Assembly (NCBI RefSeq): GCF_037963835.1
Contig: NZ_CP150145.1
Coordinates: 1,178,001-1,242,000 of the forward strand
Length of the DNA: 64,000 nt
Source of the DNA: Paenibacillus sp. FSL H8-0332
GTDB lineage: Bacteria > Bacillota > Bacilli > Paenibacillales > Paenibacillaceae
Direction: 5' to 3'
In this document: one piece after another, positions 53,225 to 61,462 of the stretch
How positions within the stretch are numbered: the stretch's first letter is position 1
Layout: every line of letters begins with the position of its first letter
Program-made: the position numbers and the translations under genes
Notes under the pieces: generated by a model
Told to the model about the DNA's origin: nothing
What the model saw: only the letters and a program-made list of their open reading frames with translations
The model's database searches: none

Positions 53225-56200
53225 ATGAAGATTACAATGAGAGCAATTAGAGACTTCTGCGGAACTGAATTTTATAACCGGGGGAAGTCTTATTATGAAC
53301 AGGGGTGTGTCCGCAGCCTTACCTTCTATCCGGATGATAGCAGCTATGGTGCACAGGTGAAGGGAAGGAAAGTATATGAGGTGAATATTGATATTTATGA
53401 CCGTACCGATACCTTCAAAGCAGACTGTTCTTGTCCTGCCTTTGAGAACTATAGTAACTGTAAACATGTGGCGGCAACACTTATTGCTATACACATGCAG
53501 CAGATTAAGGAGCCTACCGATGCACAAGCTGCTCCATCCAGACGCGTAAACAAGTCTAAATACAACCAGATGGAGCAGCTTATTTCTTCTTTTCAGAAAT
53601 CAGTTCTTACCAGAGAGAGTGAGCCTGTGCTATTCGGTCATGCAGATTCGCTGCAGTTTGAGTTCACGCTTAACGTTCATGGTGGTTACAATAGCAATCC
53701 GCACTTCTCCGTTGAAATGCGTGTGGGAATCAAACGTCTGTATGTAGTGTCCAAAATAAACGAGTTTCTGGAGCATTTCGAGCAGCGTAAGCCGCTATAC
53801 TTTAAGAGTATATTTACCTTCGATTCTGAAAACCAGCATATTAATCCTACGGATATGAAATTCCTTGAACTGCTGCTTCTAATGAAAAACACTGAGAAAA
53901 TTTATAGAAATGATCTCCCCAGCTATCATAATAGCTCCTTAAAGGACGGGAAAACAATTGTCGTCACCCCGCTGGCCTGGGACAAGCTTAAACTGCTTTT
54001 TTCAGAGGTGAATGTCATTATGGGGCGATCGGGGAACCCGGGAATTCGGGCTGAGCTTGCAGGAAAGGCACCTCCGCTTGAATTTACGATTGGACCAGGG
54101 CAGAAGAAGGACTACGTTCTGTCAGCTTCAGCACTGGATAAGCTGATGTTGTTTCCAGACTACTCCACTATGATCATGAACGGGAAGATATATTCAATAA
54201 ACAGTGATGTTATAAGCATGATTTCACTATTAAGGCAGCAGTTTGCGGCATCGCAGAACATTGAGATTGCTCCCGCACAAATCGAATCGGTCGTACAGCA
54301 GGTGCTCCCAGCCTTAAGAAAGCTAGGGAAAGTAAGTGTGGAACAGGCAGTAAGCGAGCGAATTGTGGAACCTGAACTGCAGGCTAAGCTGTATCTGGAT
54401 TATGCGGACGGTACCTTAACGTTCCGGCTGGAATTTCATTATGAGGAGATTGTGATCAATCCGCTGGAAGAGAACAGTGTAGATGCAGCACGCAAGCAGA
54501 AGATCCTGATCCGGAATGTGCAGCAGGAGAACAAGATCATTGCTATTCTGGACCATTCTCCACTCAGGCGGGAACAGCAGCACTGGGCTTCAGTTAGTGA
54601 GCCGGTCATCTACGAGGCGTTATATGAGCTTGTGCCGGTTTTGGAAGAGGTTGCTGAGCTGTTTGTCACCCCTGCTGTTCAGAGACTTGTACAAGAGCGT
54701 AAAGCATTTCCCAAAGTGAAAGCGGAGCTGAGCGAAGGTCTGGATTGGCTGGATATCTCTTTTGAGCTGGAGGGCTTGAATGAGGAGGAGACCGTTCGGG
54801 TCATGCAGGCGATTGTGGAGAAAAGGAAGTATGTCCGCCTGCGCAGCGGGGCTTTTCTGCCTATTGCCGTGGACAGCTTCAGCGAATTCGGCACCGTTGC
54901 CGAACGGCTGAATCTCAGGCAAAGGGATCTTAAACACTCGGTAATCCGCCTGCCCTCCGTACAAGCTCTTCAGCTTCCAGAGCGGGGCCATGGCTTCAAG
55001 CATACGAAGTGGGGCAAGTCCTTACGGGAATTCCTGGACCAGCTGCGGGAGCCGGACAGTCTGGAATTCGAGCTGCCCGCTGAGCTGAAGCCGGTTCTCC
55101 GCGATTATCAGGCCCGAGGCTTCCAGTGGATGAAGACATTGTCGAAGTTCAGGTTCGGCGGAATTCTGGCGGATGACATGGGGCTGGGTAAAACCATCCA
55201 GAGTATTGCTTATATCTGCTCCGAGCTGGCTGAGATGCCGTCCAAGGTACAGGGGAGAGCTCCAGTGCTGATTCTGTGTCCGGCTTCCTTAACCTATAAC
55301 TGGAGCCATGAGTTCGCCCGGTTTGCACCAGCAGTTAACGTATTAGTGGCGGCAGGGCAGAAGGAGGAGCGCAGCGGACTGCTGGAGAGTAAGGCTATGG
55401 AAGAAGCGGATGTGATCATTACCTCGTACCCTCTTCTCCGCAGGGATATTGATCTGTATTCCGGCACAACCTTTCATGCGTTAATTTTGGATGAAGCCCA
55501 GGCGATCAAAAACTCGGCCTCCCAAACCGCCCAAGCGGTTAAATCGCTTAAGGCTGCACGGAAATTTGCGTTGACGGGCACGCCGATCGAGAATTCGGTG
55601 GATGAGCTGGAAGCTATTTTCAGCACCGTCTTCCCGGCGCTGTTCACCGGACGATTGACCTTCAAGGAGCTGCCTGCCGGACGTATCGCCAGCATCGTGT
55701 CTCCCTTTATAATGCGGCGGCTCAAAAAAGAGGTTCTGGAGGAGCTGCCAGACCGCATTGATACTGAACAGCGTACGGAGCTGCTGGACGAACAGAAGCA
55801 GGTGTATCTTGCTTACTTAGCGAGGCTCCGTGACGATACCGAACAGGATTTGCTTACGGACGGATTCCACAAGAGCCGGATGAAGATACTGGCGGGAATC
55901 ACCCGTCTGCGGCAAATCTGCTGCCATCCTTCCCTGTTCCTCGAAAATTATACAGGCGGCTCCGGCAAGCTGGAGCAATTGCTGGAGACCGTGCAGGAAT
56001 GCCGCGATTCGGGCCGGAGAATGCTGGTGTTCTCGCAATTCTCCAGTATGTTGGCGTTGATCCGGCAAAGCTTAGACGATGCGGGGGTCCAGCCCTTTTA
56101 TCTGGATGGCTCGACTCCGGCCAGAGAGCGGGTGGAGCTGTGCAGGCGTTTTAACGAAGGAGAAGGAGAAGTCTTCCTGATCTCGCTCAAAGCAGGCGGA

Positions 56201-56473
56201 ACGGGTCTTAATCTGACCGGTGCCGACACCGTTATTTTATACGACCTGTGGTGGAATCCGGCAGTAGAAGAGCAAGCCATTGGAAGAGCGCACCGGATGG
56301 GGCAACGGAATGTGGTGCAGGTGATCCGGCTGATCACAGAAGGCTCTATCGAGGAGAAGATTCTGGAGCTGCAGCAGCGCAAAAAGGATCTCATCGAAGA
56401 GGTCATCGAAGCTGGCGAGAACAAGACCACCCGGCTGTCGGAGGAGGATATCCGTGAGCTGCTCCGGGTGTAG
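53225..56473 (+). CDS. SWIM-finger SNF2-family helicase
   Basis: The 1,082-residue protein begins with a SWIM zinc finger, CxCx8CxH (Cys68, Cys70, Cys79, His81), followed by a long bacterial-SNF2-specific middle region (about 100-600) and the two-lobed motor. Motifs are Walker A DDMGLGKT (Asp650 onward), ILDEAQAIKN, ALTGTPIENS, and in the second lobe VFSQFSSML, FLISLKAGGTGLNLTGAD and QAIGRAHRMGQ. It would remodel or translocate on DNA. ATG 53,225 has AGAAGGTG 8 bp upstream. SWIM-SNF2 proteins are common in Bacillota and poorly understood. Confidence 0.93.
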   Translation: MKITMRAIRDFCGTEFYNRGKSYYEQGCVRSLTFYPDDSSYGAQVKGRKVYEVNIDIYDRTDTFKADCSCPAFENYSNCKHVAATLIAIHMQQIKEPTDAQAAPSRRVNKSKYNQMEQLISSFQKSVLTRESEPVLFGHADSLQFEFTLNVHGGYNSNPHFSVEMRVGIKRLYVVSKINEFLEHFEQRKPLYFKSIFTFDSENQHINPTDMKFLELLLLMKNTEKIYRNDLPSYHNSSLKDGKTIVVTPLAWDKLKLLFSEVNVIMGRSGNPGIRAELAGKAPPLEFTIGPGQKKDYVLSASALDKLMLFPDYSTMIMNGKIYSINSDVISMISLLRQQFAASQNIEIAPAQIESVVQQVLPALRKLGKVSVEQAVSERIVEPELQAKLYLDYADGTLTFRLEFHYEEIVINPLEENSVDAARKQKILIRNVQQENKIIAILDHSPLRREQQHWASVSEPVIYEALYELVPVLEEVAELFVTPAVQRLVQERKAFPKVKAELSEGLDWLDISFELEGLNEEETVRVMQAIVEKRKYVRLRSGAFLPIAVDSFSEFGTVAERLNLRQRDLKHSVIRLPSVQALQLPERGHGFKHTKWGKSLREFLDQLREPDSLEFELPAELKPVLRDYQARGFQWMKTLSKFRFGGILADDMGLGKTIQSIAYICSELAEMPSKVQGRAPVLILCPASLTYNWSHEFARFAPAVNVLVAAGQKEERSGLLESKAMEEADVIITSYPLLRRDIDLYSGTTFHALILDEAQAIKNSASQTAQAVKSLKAARKFALTGTPIENSVDELEAIFSTVFPALFTGRLTFKELPAGRIASIVSPFIMRRLKKEVLEELPDRIDTEQRTELLDEQKQVYLAYLARLRDDTEQDLLTDGFHKSRMKILAGITRLRQICCHPSLFLENYTGGSGKLEQLLETVQECRDSGRRMLVFSQFSSMLALIRQSLDDAGVQPFYLDGSTPARERVELCRRFNEGEGEVFLISLKAGGTGLNLTGADTVILYDLWWNPAVEEQAIGRAHRMGQRNVVQVIRLITEGSIEEKILELQQRKKDLIEEVIEAGENKTTRLSEEDIRELLRV

Positions 56474-56522
56474 GAAGCCCGTACCTATTTTCCCCGTACA
56501 TGCACTTCTAGGCACCTACCCA

Positions 56523-56530
56523 CATACAAT
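56523..56530 (+). promoter_or_regulatory. possible sigma-E -10 element before sigK
   Basis: CATACAAT is identical to the sigma-E -10 consensus and sigK is a known sigma-E gene. No convincing -35 is visible 13-15 bp upstream, so this is tentative. Confidence 0.35.
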
Positions 56531-56601
56531 AAAAGGACCATGAACCCGTTGTTCTCCTTGCTGACCGGTTTCATTGTACATGTGCGGGAGGTGTCGCCAA
56601 G

Positions 56602-57303
56602 TTGCCTGGAATCATAAGCACGATTGCGCTGCTGATCAAAGAACTGACGCTGCTGGTATCTTACGTAAGGAACAACGCTTTTCCCCAACCTCTATCGGAG
56701 CAGGATGAGAGCAAATACTTAGGGATGATGGCCGAAGGAGATGCCAAAGCGCGAAACCTGCTGATTGAGCATAACCTGCGGCTGGTTGCCCATATAGTGA
56801 AGAAATTCGACAACACAGGCGAAGATATGGAGGACCTGATCTCCATCGGCACCATCGGCCTGATCAAGGCCATTGAGAGCTACCGCCCGAACAAGGGCAC
56901 GAAGCTGGCTACTTTTGCGGCTAGATGTATAGAGAACGAAATCCTGATGCACTTACGCTCGCTGAAAAAGACCCGCAAAGACGTATCCCTCCACGATCCA
57001 ATCGGAACGGATAAGGAAGGTAACGAGATCACCCTGATCGATATCCTCGGTTCAGAGGCCGATGATGTGATCAAGGAAGTTGATCTTAAAATCGAGAAGA
57101 GCAAGATTTATCGGAACCTGGATATATTGGATGAACGCGAGAAGGAAGTCGTGGTAGGGCGATTTGGTTTGGATACAGGCGGAGAAGAGCGGACGCAGCG
57201 GGAGATTGCGAAGGACTTAGGAATCTCCCGGAGTTATGTGTCGCGGATTGAGAAGAGGGCGCTGATGAAGCTGTATCATGAGTTTTATAAGGTGAAGCGA
57301 TGA
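56602..57303 (+). CDS. sigK: sporulation sigma factor K precursor (pro-sigma-K)
   Basis: The 233-residue protein is full-length sigma-K: an N-terminal pro-sequence (SIITALLIK-like hydrophobic stretch, residues 3-20), region 2 with [14 protein letters not shown] and [17 protein letters not shown], and region 4 ending in [23 protein letters not shown] 56,602 is used because GGGAGGTG lies 8 bp upstream. It directs late mother-cell gene expression after pro-sequence cleavage. Unlike the B. subtilis gene it is not split by a skin element, but a second 3' copy lies 560 bp downstream. Confidence 0.95.
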   Translation: MPGIISTIALLIKELTLLVSYVRNNAFPQPLSEQDESKYLGMMAEGDAKARNLLIEHNLRLVAHIVKKFDNTGEDMEDLISIGTIGLIKAIESYRPNKGTKLATFAARCIENEILMHLRSLKKTRKDVSLHDPIGTDKEGNEITLIDILGSEADDVIKEVDLKIEKSKIYRNLDILDEREKEVVVGRFGLDTGGEERTQREIAKDLGISRSYVSRIEKRALMKLYHEFYKVKR

Positions 57304-57315
57304 GGTAGGAAATTG

Positions 57316-57372
57316 CCTGTAGGAATGAGATGTTAGATGTCTCGATCCTGCAGGTTATTTGTGTTTTTTTTT
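57316..57372 (+). terminator. terminator after sigK
   Basis: GCCTGTAGGAATGAGA pairs imperfectly with TCTCGATCCTGCAGG, followed within 15 bp by a run of about ten T. Confidence 0.75.
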
Positions 57373-57474
57373 ATAAAAAATTCCAAAATCACTGAATTAT
57401 CTGTGTAGCTTGAAGCAGATATAAATTGCACTGCACCGTGGTATACTCGAACTATAAGTGGAAATGAGGTCAGT

Positions 57475-57798
57475 GTGAACATTGATCCTGATGCACTAGC
57501 CCGCAAAATCAATAATGGGAATCCTGAAAGAAGTAAAGTATCTGCAGGAAAAGAAGCTATAAGAATAGCCAGGGAATGCATCCGAAATAAGTGGGACTTC
57601 ACCGTGGAAACTACTTTAGTTGGTGGTAACGTTTTAAGGCAGATGAGGGACGCAAAGGAGCAGGGCTATAAAATCATTATGTTTTATGTGGGACTAGGTG
57701 ATGTTCGGCTAAACGGGATAAAGTATCATTTAAATGAAATTCCCGAATGGACACAATTAATTGATAGACAATTACAAATTAAATATAAAGAAGCATAA
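57475..57798 (+). pseudogene. fragment of a zeta-toxin-like kinase
   Basis: The 107-residue frame (GTG start, GAGGT site) reads like the middle of a zeta-toxin/predicted ABC-type ATPase protein: NIDPDALARKIN, SAGKEAIRIARECI, FTVETTLVGG and GYKIIMFYVGLGD are typical of that family. The N-terminal P-loop (GxxGxGKST) that should lie about 30 residues earlier is absent, and the C-terminal part is replaced by an unrelated tail ending KYKEA. It therefore cannot be a working kinase. It lies between the two sigK copies and looks like the remnant of a mobile or accessory segment. Confidence 0.7.
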
Positions 57799-57840
57799 AA
57801 ACCAATTCGATCGGAAAGGATCGTAATTGGTTTATTTTTT
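57799..57840 (+). terminator. terminator after the zeta fragment
   Basis: AAACCAATT (57,799-57,807) pairs with AATTGGTTT (57,825-57,833), with an inner GATC stem, followed by TTTTTT. Confidence 0.85.
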
Positions 57841-57865
57841 GACATCGTATCGTGTCCATAACCTC

Positions 57866-58369
57866 AAGAAATTCGACAACACCGGCGAAGACATGGAGGA
57901 CCTGATCTCCATCGGCACGATTGGGCTGATCAAGGCCATCGAGAGCTACCGCCCGAACAAGGGAACGAAGCTGGCTACTTTTGCGGCTCGTTGTATAGAG
58001 AATGAGATATTGATGCATCTCCGTTCGCTGAAAAAAACCCGCAAGGACGTATCCCTCCACGATCCGATTGGGACAGATAAGGAAGGCAATGAGATCACGC
58101 TGATCGATATCCTCGGCTCCTAGGCAGATGATGTGATCAAGGAAGTGGATTTGAAAATTGAGAAAAGTAAGATCTATCGTAACCTCGATATTCTGGATGA
58201 GCGGGAGAAGGAGGTCGTCGTGGGCCGCTTCGGCTTGGACACGGGAGGAGAAGAGCGGACGCAGCGGGAGATTGCGAAGGACCTGGGGATCTCGCGGAGC
58301 TATGTGTCGCGGATTGAGAAGAGGGCGCTCATGAAGCTGTATCATGAGTTTTATAAGGTGAAAAGGTGA
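57866..58369 (+). pseudogene. 3' copy of sigK with amber stop
   Basis: This 504-bp stretch matches sigK from codon 67 (56,800-57,303) with no insertion or deletion up to the TGA. By eye some 60-70 bases differ, all silent except one: GAG (Glu152) has become TAG at 58,121-58,123. It has no 5' part, so it cannot give a sigma factor even with read-through. The silent pattern shows that it descends from a functional sigK of a related strain or species, not from recent tandem duplication. It lies exactly at the border to the AT-rich island. Confidence 0.93.
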
Positions 58370-58408
58370 AACGCAAATCAATTAGTTTTGCTAACAATAG
58401 AGTTTTAA

Positions 58409-58444
58409 AAAGCAACTTATCGGTGGATGAGTTGCTTTCGTTTT
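58409..58444 (+). terminator. terminator after the sigK copy
   Basis: AAAGCAACT pairs with AGTTGCTTT, followed by CGTTTT. Similar in place to what a sigK terminator would be. Confidence 0.7.
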
Positions 58445-58586
58445 GTTGTGGGATGATGGATTCGGTTGTTGTGTAAAATTAATGCCGTTTCTACATTCTC
58501 AGAGGCAGAAAGAAGATCCTGTAGAAATTGGATTAACGCTGCTGTATCTACCCTTTTCTAACTCTTAATAATTTGATTTTTTTTCA

Positions 58587-58615
58587 TTGACATATAAAAA
58601 GGGTAATAGTAATAT
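58587..58615 (+). promoter_or_regulatory. promoter of the AT-rich island operon
   Basis: TTGACA (58,587-58,592), 17 bp, then TAATAT (58,610-58,615). It precedes the first island gene by about 95 bp and is the only clear promoter before seven same-strand genes. Confidence 0.6.
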
Positions 58616-58708
58616 TATGACATGTAAATAAAAGTTAATATAATGAAAAATAGATATCATAAGTATTTATTTGGATCATATGTTTCTTTAAACAAGGAGT
58701 TGTTTAAT

Positions 58709-59194
58709 TTGGTTTATTTTTTAAGTTTTTTTGGTGCTCTAATAACATTGTTTTTATTGATATATATAAAATGGGATTTTGGCCGCCTCTCTATAAGGAG
58801 AAAGGCATCCGTTCGAAATAAGCAATATGAGCTTGAGAGAGGTCAGAATTTCCCTATTGTTTTAACCTCTAATAAGGATGCTGTAGCATTATTTTTATCG
58901 GCTAGTTGTTTGACCTGTCATGAAGTTATGGAAAATTTCAATGCTTTAAGACAAAAATGGTGTGATATGGAGTTTGAGTTGTTCATTCGCGGAAGTGAGG
59001 AGGAGATTTTATATCTGATAGACAAACACAAAATTTCTACTCACTTCGTTAAACTTAATGAAACAGACAAGAAAGTATACGGTGTAAGGGTATTGCCCTA
59101 TATGTACTATATTTGCAGAAATAATAAGGTCTTATCGGGAGGGATTATAAATGAAATAAAAGATATAGAAAAGATTATTTCTCTTGGTACATAG
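58709..59194 (+). CDS. membrane-anchored thioredoxin-fold protein 1 (CLTC)
   Basis: TTG 58,709 lies 9 bp after AAGGAG and gives a 161-residue protein: one N-terminal membrane helix (VYFLSFFGALITLFLLIYI), a basic stretch, then a thioredoxin-like domain with ALFLSASCLTCHEV carrying a CxxC. A cis-Pro-type GVRVLPYMYYICR follows. ATG 58,643 upstream has no good ribosome site and adds only polar residues. It resembles MauD/TlpA-type redoxins. It heads an operon-like run with three further redoxins, so thiol or disulfide chemistry is the likely task. Base composition is far more AT-rich than the genes before 58,370. Confidence 0.8.
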   Translation: MVYFLSFFGALITLFLLIYIKWDFGRLSIRRKASVRNKQYELERGQNFPIVLTSNKDAVALFLSASCLTCHEVMENFNALRQKWCDMEFELFIRGSEEEILYLIDKHKISTHFVKLNETDKKVYGVRVLPYMYYICRNNKVLSGGIINEIKDIEKIISLGT

Positions 59195-59244
59195 ACGTTG
59201 AAATAGTAGTTTTTAAAAGCTTTTGTGAGGAGGATGAAATAAGG

Positions 59245-59670
59245 ATGTTTGAAGATAACTTAAGAATTAAGAAGTTAGTTCCGCAGAAACAGTTTTTAAA
59301 TGATAAAAACAAAAAAAAAAACATATTTAATAGTAAGAAAGAAACTTTGTTAATCTTTCTTTCTACATACTGTATTCGTTGCCTTAACCTTCTGCCTAAT
59401 ATAAATAAGCTAAAGTCACTACCTAATGTATCCGTGCTTCTCTTCACTGACGGAGATAAAAGCGATCATTCTGATATAAAAAAGATGTATTCTATAAAAT
59501 TTGACATGATTTGTATTGATGAGGATCAGTTAAGTGAAGATTTTCATGTTAATATCCATCCATTTTTTATGTTAGTTGATACGAAGGGAGAGATTTATCA
59601 TAAAGGTGAGTTGAAAACTATAGAAGACTTAATAGATCAGATCAGTACATTGAATCAGTTCACTGACTAG
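59245..59670 (+). CDS. thioredoxin-fold protein 2 (CIRC), no membrane anchor
   Basis: The 141-residue protein has a thioredoxin-like core, LLIFLSTYCIRCLNLLPNIN, with a CxxC, and a late VNIHPFFMLVDTKGEI that matches the cis-Pro segment and last strands. There is no signal peptide or membrane helix. A GAGGAGGATG site lies upstream. It follows redoxin 1 by 50 bp. It may be the cytoplasmic partner of the anchored redoxins or act with the cysteine desulfurase that follows. Confidence 0.75.
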   Translation: MFEDNLRIKKLVPQKQFLNDKNKKKNIFNSKKETLLIFLSTYCIRCLNLLPNINKLKSLPNVSVLLFTDGDKSDHSDIKKMYSIKFDMICIDEDQLSEDFHVNIHPFFMLVDTKGEIYHKGELKTIEDLIDQISTLNQFTD

Positions 59671-59714
59671 TTAGTTTTTAATAGCAAATTTTTTAAAGAG
59701 AGAAGAGGAAAAAA

Positions 59715-60890
59715 ATGAGGCTTCTTTATCTGGATTACTGTGCTTCTGCTCCTATCCACCCAAAGGTATACGAGCATTACATAAAAGCATCCAAAGAATT
59801 GTATGCAAATCCTTCTTCGGCACATCAGTTAGGATTTGAATCTAACGGAATCGTAGAAGAGGCGAGAGAGGATATAGCAAGTATTCTAGAAATTTCACCG
59901 AGAGAAGTTATCTTTACTTCTGGAGCAACAGAAAGCAACAATTTAGCGATTATAGGAGTCGCTAGAGCAGCGAGAAAGAGTTCAACTGAGAAAGTACATA
60001 TTATTACTTCAGTGATTGAGCATTCCTCTGTCTTCAATTGTTGCAAATATCTAGAGGAGGAAGGTTTTGAGATTACTTATGTGCCTGTTGATATGGATGG
60101 TAGGGTCAGCGTTGAGACAATAAAAAATTCAATTAAAAGCAATACTATTTTGGTTAGCATTATGCATGTCAATAATGAAACTGGTACAATCCAACCCATA
60201 GACGAAATTTCCAAAATGATAAAGGGTAAGGGGAATATTTTCTTTCATGTCGATGGGGTTCAAGGATTCACTAAAGCTGCAATAGATTTAAGTGACATAG
60301 ATCTTTACACGCTTTCAGGTCATAAAATAGGGGCTGCGAAAGGAGTAGGTGTTCTAATCGTTAAAGAAAATATTAAGTTGAAACCTATGATATTTGGAGG
60401 TGGGCAGGAAGCTGGGCTGAGGTCTGGAACAACTAATGTTCCAGGTGTTATTTCATTAGCAGAAGCGATAAAAATAGGGATTTTGGAGAAAAACGAAAAA
60501 ATGGAATATATAAAAAAATTAAATGCGTTTATAGTTGATGGATTAAAAAGTATACCTGGTATTGTAATTAATAGCCCGGGAGGAGAAATTTCATCACCCC
60601 ATATCTTGAACATCTCTTCTACAGAACCAGGGTTAAATTCAGCGATCATATTAAATCTACTTTCAAAGAAAGGCATTATTGCCTCATCTCAGTCGGCTTG
60701 CTCATCGAAATCCAATAAGCAAAGCAGAATTTTGATGGAGATGACAAACGATACTCTCATCTCTTCAAATAGCGTTAGATTTAGTTTCAATGAATCAGTA
60801 AACCGGGAAGATGCAGAGTACTTACTTGACTCGCTTGAAAAAATTATTATTCAGGTTAGAAAAAATGGAAGGTTTGCTGTTTCTATCTAG
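59715..60890 (+). CDS. NifS/IscS-like cysteine desulfurase
   Basis: The 391-residue PLP enzyme has the complete family pattern: YLDYCASAPIHPKV, SGATESNNLAI, His103 in VIEHSSV, Asp180 and Gln183 in HVDGVQGF, Schiff-base Lys204 in TLSGHKIGAAKG, RSGTTNVPG, and the active-site Cys329 in SQSACSSKSNK. It removes sulfur from cysteine as an enzyme-bound persulfide. No IscU, ThiI or MnmA gene is near, and the genes around it encode redoxins and an exporter. This suggests a dedicated role, for example sulfur delivery to a peptide or control of cysteine, rather than general Fe-S assembly. AT-rich codon use marks it as acquired. Confidence 0.9.
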   Translation: MRLLYLDYCASAPIHPKVYEHYIKASKELYANPSSAHQLGFESNGIVEEAREDIASILEISPREVIFTSGATESNNLAIIGVARAARKSSTEKVHIITSVIEHSSVFNCCKYLEEEGFEITYVPVDMDGRVSVETIKNSIKSNTILVSIMHVNNETGTIQPIDEISKMIKGKGNIFFHVDGVQGFTKAAIDLSDIDLYTLSGHKIGAAKGVGVLIVKENIKLKPMIFGGGQEAGLRSGTTNVPGVISLAEAIKIGILEKNEKMEYIKKLNAFIVDGLKSIPGIVINSPGGEISSPHILNISSTEPGLNSAIILNLLSKKGIIASSQSACSSKSNKQSRILMEMTNDTLISSNSVRFSFNESVNREDAEYLLDSLEKIIIQVRKNGRFAVSI

Positions 60891-60905
60891 AAAAATGATG
60901 GGATT

Positions 60906-61418
60906 GTGAGCTTATTGCTAATGATTTTTTTTCTTTCAATTGTTCTGTTGTTGGCTTTGATTTTTATTATCCTTGTGTCTAGGAAGATAAGTTACGTTCT
61001 TCCTATGGTAGAGGAAAAGAAAAAATTTCAAAAGCCTCTGGATAATACCTTAAGTCAGTATAAAGTGCATGACTTGATTGACTTGCCGGATGACTATCGT
61101 AACTTTCCATACATAGTATTGATATTAAGTGCTACTTGTGGTGAATGTGCTTTAGCGATAGATGAGTTATTAGATGGAAATAAGGAGATAAAGGCCAAAC
61201 TTATTGCTTTTCTGCTAGATGATGGAAGTAGTAAAGCGATGAAAGATTTTCATGATTTATTTGATAAGCAAATTACGATCATTGATATTAGCCTTGAAAC
61301 ATTTTATAAACTGAACTTAAGCACAATTCCAAGCTTTTTGATTATTGATGGAACTGGTCAAATTGTTTCGAAGAAAATCACTATGAAGGCTACAGTGATA
61401 AGATGGAAGGAATTATGA
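60906..61418 (+). CDS. membrane-anchored thioredoxin-fold protein 3 (CGEC)
   Basis: GTG 60,906 gives a 170-residue protein with a long N-terminal membrane helix (LLLMIFFLSIVLLLALIFII), then a basic linker and a thioredoxin-like domain: VLILSATCGECALAIDEL (CxxC) and LNLSTIPSFLIIDGTGQIV with the cis-Pro. The ribosome site (ATGGGATT) is weak, and the 15-bp gap to the desulfurase suggests coupled translation. Confidence 0.78.
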   Translation: MSLLLMIFFLSIVLLLALIFIILVSRKISYVLPMVEEKKKFQKPLDNTLSQYKVHDLIDLPDDYRNFPYIVLILSATCGECALAIDELLDGNKEIKAKLIAFLLDDGSSKAMKDFHDLFDKQITIIDISLETFYKLNLSTIPSFLIIDGTGQIVSKKITMKATVIRWKEL

Positions 61419-61462
61419 CATGAAGTTGAATTGGTATCCAGTGTTGTTGAGGGGAGAAAGCG

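Noticed and set aside
57866-58369. Amber read-through or selenocysteine/pyrrolysine use in the sigK copy
   Set aside because: The copy lacks the first 66 codons and a start, so read-through would give no sigma factor. A plain nonsense change in a non-functional copy is simpler.
56602-58369. A complete skin-type element with recombinase in sigK
   Set aside because: No recombinase gene is visible and the resident sigK is whole; only a short remnant and the 3' copy remain in the window.
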